From Candidatus Poribacteria bacterium (lineage in GTDB: Bacteria; Poribacteria; WGA-4E; WGA-3G): a stretch of DNA of 64,000 bases. Both the position numbers and the translations under genes were made by a program. This document shows positions 42,791 through 50,598 of the stretch, piece by piece. Within the stretch, counting starts at the first letter, position 1, and each line of letters opens with the position of its first letter. The stretch is taken from positions 62,001 to 126,000 of the forward strand of contig VXMD01000020.1 of assembly GCA_009841255.1 (NCBI GenBank). Reading direction: 5' to 3'. The notes under the pieces were generated by a model. The model made no database searches. It was not told the origin of the DNA and saw only the letters and a program-made list of their open reading frames with translations.

Positions 42791-45649
42791 TTACTTCATG
42801 ATAAGCATTTTGCGCGTTGCCGTGAAATCGCCTACGGTGAGTGTATAGAAATAGACGCCACTTGCCACTTTCTCACCCGATTCATTTCTACCGTCCCAAT
42901 ACGCCGCACGGCTCTTGTCATGATAAATTCCCACAAGTTGATGTCCCAATGCCAACGTCTGCACCAAGGTACTATTGGCAGCATAAATACGCAATGTGAC
43001 ATCTGCGGCTTTTGCCAACTGATATGGTATCCACGTTTCCGGATTGAAGGGGTTCGGGTAGTTCGCAAGGAGCCGCGTCTCCGTGGGACGGATCGCTGCT
43101 AAAAGGGATTCTAAGAAGGCGATAGCGTGTTCGTATTTCAGCAAGCTATCGTTTTCGGCACGTAAGATGTCAAGCTGCATCGCAAGGCGTGCGGGATCCA
43201 AAGATGTTACTGTCTCTCCAAATGATGGCGCAGCTGCAGCCACTGGATCGTCAAGAGCCTCAATGACAAGTAGCACGTCTGCAATGTTGATGGTGCCGTC
43301 GGCATTGACATCAAAGTTCGGGTTTGCTGGCGGATTTTCGCCAAGTGCTATTACGACCAGGAGCAAATCGGTTTTGTTAACTTTCTTATCCTGATTGACA
43401 TCCTCTGCTCGATCGGTAGGCACGGGGGCGGTGGTCGCCGGAGTCGCAACTACTACTGGCTGTGGAACATCAATATCAACACCGCCGGGGAGTTCCCACA
43501 GTCGGACTGTCCGATCTTGACTGCCACTGGCAAGTAGCCGTCCATCAGGGCTGAACGCTATGCTGCGGACACCTCCCGTATGTCCTTCAAGCGTTTTTTC
43601 CTCTTGACCCGTCTCTGTGTTCCACAAGCGAACCTTGTTATCCCAGCCACTACTGGCGAGTAGTCGTCCATCGGGGCTGAACGCTATGCCCGATACTACA
43701 CTCGTATGTCCAGTAAGCGTTTTTTTGAGTTCTCCGGTGTCTGGATCCCATAACCGAATCTTGTTATCTTCATTTCCACTGGCAAGCGTCTTGCCATCCG
43801 GGCTGAACGCCACTGATCTCACTCTTGTGTGTTCAGTGAGTGTGCTTTTGAGTTCTCCGGTGCTTGGATCCCATAATCCAATGGTTCCGTCTGCGCTGCT
43901 GCTGGCAAGCGTTCCCCCGTCAGGACTAAAAACAACAGATTCGATACCATGCGCATGGCCACTGAGTGTGTTTTTGAGTTCTCCGGTGCTTGGATCCCAC
44001 AATCGAACGGTGTTGTCCCAACTGCCAGAGGCAAGTGCTTGCCCATCAGGAGAGAACGCGACACTCATTACAGCCTTTGGTAATATGAGACTGATTTTGT
44101 ATTGTTTCGTCTCTGAACTCCACAATCGTATCTTTTTATCCCAGCCTGCACTGGCGATAGTTTCGCCATTGGGAGAAAACGCTACAGCCCAAACAGTATC
44201 CGTGTGTCCGGAAAAAATCGCTTCGGATTGACCAGGTGCCTCTCTGGAAGTTGACAAGGATGCTACCTCAGTCAAGAGATATTCAAGAACAGCAATTCCT
44301 TTTTTCTGATATTCATCCTCAATGTCAAGCTGCTTGGCATCAGTCAGCCACTTCTGAACAGTTTTTGCTTCGAAGGTTTCAACGGCTTGCAAAGCAGACA
44401 CGCTTCCCGCAACCAAAAGCACATCAATAATACTGACAACCCCATCTTCGTTGACATCCGCTGGATATTTTCCACGGTGTCCGTAACGCGAGGCAATAGG
44501 GGTTAAATCCGAGAGGTCCACAGTGCCATCACTGTTAACATCCAAAACGTTTCGAGCAAGAACTGCCTCATCTAACTTGAGAGGAAACGTCGCCCAAGTG
44601 ATGTTGCCGTTAACATCAATAATCTGAAGCGTCACTCTATCAACGATTTCTGCTGTTCTAACAACGGATTCGATTGTGCTCGTTTCGCCGCTTAATCGTT
44701 CACAATCGAACAATCTGTAGGCTCCCCATCCTCTCCATTTAGTTCTTCCTAAAATTGTTGGCACTAACAACTGAGCTTGATGAAGGCCGTCGGTGTCTGT
44801 TACCTTAAAACGGAGGCTTATTACATCCTGATTATAAGTTCGTATAGAAAGCAGTTGAATCTCCCCAGGTTTGTTGTTGAATATTGGTTTGGTATTAAAG
44901 AAACGGTTGATGGATAGCCACTCGGCATTACACTTAGATAATCGAAACCCGAGTCCGCCTGTGACAGTGTCTTCCTGACCTTCTCGAGTATCGTGCTCCA
45001 ACGCAAAGGCATGTCCGAGTTCATGTAGCGCCACCTTCAATGGGTGATCATACGTAGGCACATCATCAAAGAAGCAGTGCCCTGATGCGGGGATAATGGC
45101 AGAACCTCCAAGAATTTGCTGCCCTAGGGTTAGGTCTCTATGTCTCATCGCACCTGAACCAAAGGTAAATACGAACCTCTCCCCACCGGCAGGCAGAAAA
45201 CTCGAACCACCCAACCCACAAGCACCGCCATCGTTTAGGGTTTCATAACTCACATCTACAGCGATGAAATAGATATGTTCGAGGTCATCAAAGTGTTCAT
45301 AAAATTCTTCCCAAATTTTGAAATCGCTGTTCCCTGTGTAATAATAGTCCTCTTCAAATTTTCCATCGATACGATGGACTACAGGTTCTCCAGTACTATC
45401 GGTTTCAACCCGAAAGGTTTTTCTGCCGTATTCGTGTCGTTCCATCTCGTCGGCGAAAAATTGCTGAGAATCTTTAATCAATTGACGGAGTGCTATTATT
45501 CTGTCCGGTCGAGCGGGACGATCACTTGGTAGAAAGTAAACGAGTCGTACACTCGGCTGTGCCAAAGTGCCTTGGGCAAAACCTCTAGGTAAAACAATGA
45601 GTGTAAAAAAAGCGAGTAGTATTACTGTGAAATATAATGTCGTTTTCAA
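42791..45649 (-). CDS. Secreted metalloprotease with dockerin repeats, WD40 propeller and T9SS-like C-terminus
   Basis: A 952-residue exported protein, starting with TTG at 45649 (signal peptide about 1-25). Domains in order: a metzincin-like zinc protease with HELGHAFALEHD at 209-220 (HExxHxxxxxH); a dockerin pair DVNSDGTVDLSDL and DVNEDGVVSIIDV at 370-410; six WD40 repeats at about 480-720; a second dockerin pair (750-792); and a C-terminal sorting-type domain at 862-952 with ANYPNPFNPETWIPYQLA and ending in TATRKMLIMK. The last part is like type IX secretion tails. The function would be cell-surface or extracellular proteolysis; cohesin partners are not visible. A 78-bp fragment of another propeller gene follows upstream. 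Confidence 0.85.
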   Translation of the reverse strand: MKTTLYFTVILLAFFTLIVLPRGFAQGTLAQPSVRLVYFLPSDRPARPDRIIALRQLIKDSQQFFADEMERHEYGRKTFRVETDSTGEPVVHRIDGKFEEDYYYTGNSDFKIWEEFYEHFDDLEHIYFIAVDVSYETLNDGGACGLGGSSFLPAGGERFVFTFGSGAMRHRDLTLGQQILGGSAIIPASGHCFFDDVPTYDHPLKVALHELGHAFALEHDTREGQEDTVTGGLGFRLSKCNAEWLSINRFFNTKPIFNNKPGEIQLLSIRTYNQDVISLRFKVTDTDGLHQAQLLVPTILGRTKWRGWGAYRLFDCERLSGETSTIESVVRTAEIVDRVTLQIIDVNGNITWATFPLKLDEAVLARNVLDVNSDGTVDLSDLTPIASRYGHRGKYPADVNEDGVVSIIDVLLVAGSVSALQAVETFEAKTVQKWLTDAKQLDIEDEYQKKGIAVLEYLLTEVASLSTSREAPGQSEAIFSGHTDTVWAVAFSPNGETIASAGWDKKIRLWSSETKQYKISLILPKAVMSVAFSPDGQALASGSWDNTVRLWDPSTGELKNTLSGHAHGIESVVFSPDGGTLASSSADGTIGLWDPSTGELKSTLTEHTRVRSVAFSPDGKTLASGNEDNKIRLWDPDTGELKKTLTGHTSVVSGIAFSPDGRLLASSGWDNKVRLWNTETGQEEKTLEGHTGGVRSIAFSPDGRLLASGSQDRTVRLWELPGGVDIDVPQPVVVATPATTAPVPTDRAEDVNQDKKVNKTDLLLVVIALGENPPANPNFDVNADGTINIADVLLVIEALDDPVAAAAPSFGETVTSLDPARLAMQLDILRAENDSLLKYEHAIAFLESLLAAIRPTETRLLANYPNPFNPETWIPYQLAKAADVTLRIYAANSTLVQTLALGHQLVGIYHDKSRAAYWDGRNESGEKVASGVYFYTLTVGDFTATRKMLIMK

Positions 45650-45752
45650 AATTTGTTTTTCCTTTCTCGGAAGTTAATTGTAGGTTGCGTTTACATTTGA
45701 GCAGCAGGAGTGGAAGGACGTTCTTGCACCACAGAAATGACATAACTCCGAA

Positions 45753-45830
45753 CAGGATAAACCTTTCATGGTCCGAATTGTAGAGAACCGCTTCTCTGTG
45801 GTGTGGTTGGACTATCGAGAGGACTTCGGT
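45753..45830 (+). pseudogene. Isolated fragment of a propeller-repeat gene
   Basis: This 78-bp stretch matches 41824-41901 of the secreted propeller gene at 70 of 78 positions, and keeps its reading frame (FSVVWLDYREDFG). It has no start or signal peptide and ends without the rest of the gene. It is probably a remnant of a former paralogue or of a recombination event. Confidence 0.7.
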
Positions 45831-45845
45831 AAAGTTGATGAAGCA

Positions 45846-46943
45846 CTATTGCCGGCTTTCGGAAACCGGATAAACGGTGAGTCTCGCTTTCCCGCCCACT
45901 CCCTCATCAGCGATGATGAAGGCACCATCCGCAGCGAAGGTGATACCTTCAGCCTGCCGATGCCATTCGGCAGGAAACTGCTTGGCGGCAACGACCTGAC
46001 CACCAGGCGTAATCTCCACAATCGCCCTCTGACGAGACGCAACGACAAAGTAATTTCCTGACACAGCGTGTCGTTCGATTCCGGAGGGCTGAAATTCCTT
46101 CCCCTCGATATAGCGTGTGAATTCAATGACAGGTATGACGATATGTGCATCTTCGATGAGCTGCTTCTCATCAATCGACCAATGATATATTACCAACTGT
46201 TCCTTCAGCGCTGCACTACGGGCATCTTTGCACATGAGTAAGAGTGCCCGCTGGCTTGCGTCGTACGCTAAACCCTCTATTTCGTAATCTCTGCCGACGC
46301 CGGTCGTATAGATATTATAAAGAACAGACGCCCCATCAACTCCCCGACTGCCCTCGTATATGCGCCCTGAACTTGTGACCAAATAGACCTGATCACTAAC
46401 TGTCGCAATCCCCTCAAAATCAGCGTTCACTGGATTCTTCATATCTGCCAATTGGAATGCTTTTAGGATTGTCCCATTTTTATAATCTATCTCGTGAATA
46501 ACGCCCTTTTCATCATTATGAGCCAAGAGGCGATTGTCCAACGTCATTGCCAATCCAGAAATCTCCTTGAGACGTCCGGGCAACTTCCAATGCGTCGCAG
46601 TCTCTACTTTCAGGTCATAGCTTCCGAGAGATATTTTCCTTTGTCCTACCGCCTTCGTGTTTATCGAAAACTGCTCAATCATAAAGTCTGGATTCATATT
46701 TAACAAATTTTCACTCAAACCTACTGATGGATTCTCCTTATCGACGATCTCTCCATTCAAATCTGTTGATGGATTTTCTCTATCAACGATCTCTTCACTC
46801 AAGCCTGTCGATGGATTTTCTTTATCGACGATCTCTTCACCCAAACCTGTTGGTGGGTCCTCTCTATAAACCATCGACACCAAAAGGATAAGAAAACTAA
46901 CGATAAGAAATCCTAACAAGAGTTTATTTCCATGATTCTGCAT
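45846..46943 (-). CDS. SdiA-regulated-domain protein with membrane anchor
   Basis: A 365-residue protein with an N-terminal membrane anchor (about 8-24) and then four 14-residue units (DKENPSTGLSEEIV type) at 26-81, encoded by 42-bp direct repeats at 46701-46868. Residues about 110-360 form the SdiA-regulated domain (PF06977-like), a propeller with KEISGLAMTLDNRLLAHNDE, DFEGIATVSDQVYLV and AEGITFAADGAFIIADEG. Such domains are found in predicted extracytoplasmic proteins, and some are thought to bind phosphodiester-type ligands. It lies 6 nt after the DUF4956 gene, at the end of an operon. Confidence 0.8.
   Translation of the reverse strand: MQNHGNKLLLGFLIVSFLILLVSMVYREDPPTGLGEEIVDKENPSTGLSEEIVDRENPSTDLNGEIVDKENPSVGLSENLLNMNPDFMIEQFSINTKAVGQRKISLGSYDLKVETATHWKLPGRLKEISGLAMTLDNRLLAHNDEKGVIHEIDYKNGTILKAFQLADMKNPVNADFEGIATVSDQVYLVTSSGRIYEGSRGVDGASVLYNIYTTGVGRDYEIEGLAYDASQRALLLMCKDARSAALKEQLVIYHWSIDEKQLIEDAHIVIPVIEFTRYIEGKEFQPSGIERHAVSGNYFVVASRQRAIVEITPGGQVVAAKQFPAEWHRQAEGITFAADGAFIIADEGVGGKARLTVYPVSESRQ
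46701..46868 (-). repeat. Four 42-bp in-frame direct repeats
   Basis: Four consecutive 14-residue units at residues 26-81 of the SdiA-regulated protein. They make a short acidic stalk after the membrane anchor. Confidence 0.75.
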
Positions 46944-46949
46944 GTGTGA

Positions 46950-47783
46950 TTATACCGTTACGGGCTCTTGTCCCTTCAGTTTTACGTTGTTGATATGCCC
47001 TCTTCCATTTTCTTTAATATCCTGTATAAAGGAAGGCAAAGTGACAGATTTCTTTAACCAAACATCAAACACAATAATGGCAGTTCCATCGAGATTTTTT
47101 ATTACATCTGCTTCCCGCCACCGTTTGGTCGTCGATTCAAGGATTTGCACAGTTGATTTTTTAGCGACATTGACCTTCGTCGTGTGCACCTCAATCTGGG
47201 CGTTATAGGGGTTTTCGGTGGCATTTTCCCCTTCTCCAGAGGATGTGCCGAATTGTTGAGAATCAGCGATTCTCCAGCCGGATAGGATTTCCGGTTGCGC
47301 TCCAAAATTGCTTTTCCATACAGCCAGCGTTATGATGACAAACACCAACGATGCAAGGTAGGCAACTAAAATAAGTTGGGTACCCGCCGCGAGCCCTATC
47401 CCGATAGCCATAAGCATATATACGGAATCCATCGGCTCTTCGAGTGAGGTGCGAAAACGGACAGCCGCCACGATGCCCGCTAAACTGAACGCAAGGGCAA
47501 GACTCCCTTTGACTAAAAAAACAACCAACGATATGGCAATAGGTATAACGAGCAGCGTGTGTGCGAAGGATTGCATGTATTTCTGGCGCGGACGCGTCCA
47601 ACGGTAGAGCCACGTAATCGGGAGCGTAACCCAAAAAGCCAGCACCAGAGCGACCATAACGGGAATGGTGTGTGCTGGATCAACAAGCGTGATTAAGGCT
47701 TCCTTGATGTTCCCTTCAACAAGCGTGGCCACCCCCTCTTTGATGTTCCCCAGTGTAACGGATACATCGGCTCTGGTGTTCAC
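46950..47783 (-). CDS. DUF4956-family membrane protein
   Basis: A 277-residue protein starting with GTG at 47783, directly after the TAG of the upstream small ORF. About five membrane helices (42-64, 83-105, 105-120, 134-152, 155-170) include the family core GIVAAVRFRTSLEEPMDSVY, which matches the conserved VRFRTPLKDP-type signature of DUF4956. A soluble C-terminal domain (about 180-277) follows. DUF4956 genes are frequently encoded beside VTC-type polyphosphate polymerases and CotH kinases; neither is in this window, but the barrel gene upstream carries a kinase-like GDKDRH segment. Confidence 0.85.
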   Translation of the reverse strand: MNTRADVSVTLGNIKEGVATLVEGNIKEALITLVDPAHTIPVMVALVLAFWVTLPITWLYRWTRPRQKYMQSFAHTLLVIPIAISLVVFLVKGSLALAFSLAGIVAAVRFRTSLEEPMDSVYMLMAIGIGLAAGTQLILVAYLASLVFVIITLAVWKSNFGAQPEILSGWRIADSQQFGTSSGEGENATENPYNAQIEVHTTKVNVAKKSTVQILESTTKRWREADVIKNLDGTAIIVFDVWLKKSVTLPSFIQDIKENGRGHINNVKLKGQEPVTV

Positions 47784-47942
47784 CTATTGCCCCTCGAAGA
47801 AGCGTTCACGCTCTTGGGCGACGTAAACGAGAATTTGGGGGAAAAGGTGAAAAATTCCACCGAGCGCCAAAAGCCATGCGACATAGTAAACAATGAGACG
47901 TATAATTATATTGTTGAGCATATAATATATCCTGTCGAGCAT
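47784..47942 (-). CDS. Small membrane protein of 52 residues
   Basis: The ATG at 47942 has a full AGGAGG six nt upstream, the best SD in the region. The 52-residue product (MLDRIYYMLNNIIIRLIVYY at the start) is almost entirely one or two hydrophobic helices, about residues 11-42, followed by a charged end (EREREFF-like QERERFFEGQ). It ends in TAG immediately followed by the GTG of the DUF4956 gene, so translation is probably coupled. No family is recognised. It may be a partner subunit of the DUF4956 protein. Confidence 0.65.
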   Translation of the reverse strand: MLDRIYYMLNNIIIRLIVYYVAWLLALGGIFHLFPQILVYVAQERERFFEGQ

Positions 47943-47966
47943 ACGATATCCTCCTATTCGGGTAGC

Positions 47967-50387
47967 TTAGAACATGAAACCCGCTCGCAGATACACTCCC
48001 GTAAGATCATCGCCATTGACGACTGCAACACTCAAAGTCTGCTTGCGCTTGAGAAAAGAGAGCCAGAACCCGCCTCCGACACCGGTGTGCCATTTGTCTG
48101 CCCCGCCCGGATCCTCGGCATAAAAGACCCTGCCGGCGTCAACCGATATGAACACACCGAATTCTCCCGGCACCAAGATCTCGATTGGGAGCAGAACAAG
48201 CCGCAGTTCGGCATTTCCATACAGTGAGGTGTCTCCGGCGAACCGATTTTTTCGGAAACCACGTAAATGGCTATCGGATAGACCGATAGCAGTAAAGCCG
48301 GGTCCCCCCAAGAAAGCACTCTCGTGGAAAGGAAAGGTACCCCAAACTTTCTTTCCACCCACCCTCAATGCCAGCGTCGGGGTAGTCGGAATAGGGGCTG
48401 TCACGTAAGTGTGTACCCTTGCATCTATGCTGCCAAAAGCCGACACCACATCCCAGATTCCCGGATAGGCGGCTCCGGCAGCCCTGACCAAAGCCCCACG
48501 CGTCGGATACGCTGGATTGTTACGCGTGTCGTACATGATCGCCCCCGCTGCGCCTACCTGACCGAAGAAACCCGTGCCGTAGTACACCGGACGATCCGGA
48601 GAATAGATGAATTTGTCCTCATTGGCATCCGGAGACGTGTTTGAATACTTGAGAATCGGCCCCAAGCGGACGGTCAATACCGAGCGAAGCGGTTCCGTAG
48701 GACCACCAGGCACATCTTCATCATGCGCTTTCTTTCGAAAATAGAGGGATGGTGTCAAAGCGACATGGTTCTGTTCTACCTTATAGAAGGCAGACGATTC
48801 CTGAATCTGCGTGTCGTTACCGAATCCGTTGAATCGGATCGTCTGGATTCCAGAGTACTTGAAGTGAACTCTCGCGTCGAGATCACGCAGTATGCGGCGA
48901 AAGTCGTCGGTATACGAGAAAAAGGGTTCGAGACCATTCGTTGCAAGCCCCCCACTAAAAGAATGCCGCGAAGAGAAAGGGGCCTTTCGATAGCCGAAAT
49001 ACATTCGACTGTGGTGTCCCCTCAAGAATATCCCCAAGTCCGGATTTACCGTAACGCTCGGGAAAGTAAACGAATGCTTGCCCCAGTCGAGAGCATATCG
49101 TGCAAGTAAAACGGGAATCCATCCCGGAGGACGCTTGTAAGGACTCTCATCGACTTTCGCGCCCGTGCCTTTGGCAAACCGATTTTTCCCACGAGAATCA
49201 TAGAACTGCGTCTTTGAGGCACCCACCTCGGATGCGTTTGCAAACGTATCGTCCCCGCCGCCCCCATCTATACGAAGAACAATGCGCCCCTTTGCGCCTG
49301 ATATTTCTGCATGATCGTCCCCACCCCGGAGGTATATTCGGACTTCTTGAGATTCTTTGGGGAGGAACGTCCTCTGGAAATAGGGTGCCTGTCTTTCTCC
49401 ATCAGGACCTTCTCTGAGACCGATATGAACGACCAAATCACCACTCGGTGTATGTTCACACTGGACGTACTCGTTCTGATCGGTCGCCTGGATTTCGATC
49501 TGGCGGGTAATCAGACGATAGTACCTGCTGGCAAATTGAGGCAATGCGTCCCGCCTCGATTTGAGTGCCTCAGTGAGAGTCTCACCAACGATCTCGTAAT
49601 ACGGCTGTGGAAGCCTCTTTACCGCATCCTCAATGACCGGGTCCGATAACTCCGTGCAAAACGCTGTTACGACCGAGTCCCATGCCGCCTTATCGAGTTC
49701 GACCAGGAACTCTCGATCGAGTTCCCAACCCGTAAGCGTCAGACCCAACAGACTCGGATACTTATCCTCGAATTCCATAAAAACGGGGATCCCTCTACGC
49801 GCCACTAACATAGCGAACCCATCGAGGTTGCTAAAAGCGTGATCGCGATCCTCCGGTATTGGAATCCAAATATGACCTTCGCCATCGGGGAACCGCGCCC
49901 ATCTCCATTGACCATCATGACGGTCCTTGTCCCCGATGAGAAAATCCATCAATCTCGCCTTTAGAAAGGCACGCGCATCAACGCGATTGAGAGGCGTTTC
50001 TTCCAAATGCTCCCACAACCTCTCCGTCCCGCTGATCTGTCGAGAACCCGCAAAGCCGGGTGTATTGTCGGCTCCTTCGGAAGGGTGTTCCTGCAGCGTA
50101 CCTATAAGACCGGCAAATTCCGCGCGGTACTCCTTTAACCTGGGATCATCCGGAATAACAACAAGCGTATGCTTGGAGTGGAGGATACCCGTGGCTTCCA
50201 TCAGGGGATCGATCACGAGTGCCCCTGTCGGTAAGAGTGCACTCACCATGTTCTGAAGGAAGTCCTCAGCAATCGTATCCTTGAGTTCGGTCCATATCCG
50301 TTTGGTGGGATCCTTAAATACTCCTGACCCGCGTAGTCCCTTAGGTAGCAACTTGGGTTCGTATTCCCGTCGAAATTGTAAGCGCAT
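47967..50387 (-). CDS. Omp85/BamA-type barrel protein with kinase-like segment, N-terminus incomplete
   Basis: An 806-residue frame. The N-terminal half (to about 300) contains DFLIGDKDRHDGQW at 149-162 and EDRDHAF at 179-185, which resemble the catalytic loop of HipA/Fam20C-like kinases. Residues 350-400 include glycine-rich GGDDxAExxG segments. The C-terminal half (about 430-806) is an outer-membrane barrel with DTRNNPAYPTRG, an Omp85 surface-antigen signature, and a final Phe. There is no signal peptide, no SD, and a TGA five codons upstream, so the exported form cannot be made from this frame as it stands. Residues 9-24 (YEPKLLPKGLRGSGVF) look like an insertion compared with homologues. 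The gene may be decayed or mis-started. Confidence 0.65.
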   Translation of the reverse strand: MRLQFRREYEPKLLPKGLRGSGVFKDPTKRIWTELKDTIAEDFLQNMVSALLPTGALVIDPLMEATGILHSKHTLVVIPDDPRLKEYRAEFAGLIGTLQEHPSEGADNTPGFAGSRQISGTERLWEHLEETPLNRVDARAFLKARLMDFLIGDKDRHDGQWRWARFPDGEGHIWIPIPEDRDHAFSNLDGFAMLVARRGIPVFMEFEDKYPSLLGLTLTGWELDREFLVELDKAAWDSVVTAFCTELSDPVIEDAVKRLPQPYYEIVGETLTEALKSRRDALPQFASRYYRLITRQIEIQATDQNEYVQCEHTPSGDLVVHIGLREGPDGERQAPYFQRTFLPKESQEVRIYLRGGDDHAEISGAKGRIVLRIDGGGGDDTFANASEVGASKTQFYDSRGKNRFAKGTGAKVDESPYKRPPGWIPVLLARYALDWGKHSFTFPSVTVNPDLGIFLRGHHSRMYFGYRKAPFSSRHSFSGGLATNGLEPFFSYTDDFRRILRDLDARVHFKYSGIQTIRFNGFGNDTQIQESSAFYKVEQNHVALTPSLYFRKKAHDEDVPGGPTEPLRSVLTVRLGPILKYSNTSPDANEDKFIYSPDRPVYYGTGFFGQVGAAGAIMYDTRNNPAYPTRGALVRAAGAAYPGIWDVVSAFGSIDARVHTYVTAPIPTTPTLALRVGGKKVWGTFPFHESAFLGGPGFTAIGLSDSHLRGFRKNRFAGDTSLYGNAELRLVLLPIEILVPGEFGVFISVDAGRVFYAEDPGGADKWHTGVGGGFWLSFLKRKQTLSVAVVNGDDLTGVYLRAGFMF

Positions 50388-50598
50388 CTGACTTATGTGT
50401 CAAATTAAATTTGGCGAGTCTCTATATGAAAGATAGAAAAAGTGCCTACAGAGATGTCGCTCGGCTGGACTTTCAGGGATGGTGTCCCGCGCTTTCCATA
50501 AGCCTACTACTTCACTAAGGCTAACACGGGATAAAAACAAAATTATTTTTTCTAAGTGGCAACTTGGGATATAAATAGCGAAAGCCGTCTTTTACGGG

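Noticed and set aside
46701..46868. Possible CRISPR array of 42-bp units
   Set aside because: Units are directly contiguous and in frame with the protein, with no spacers.
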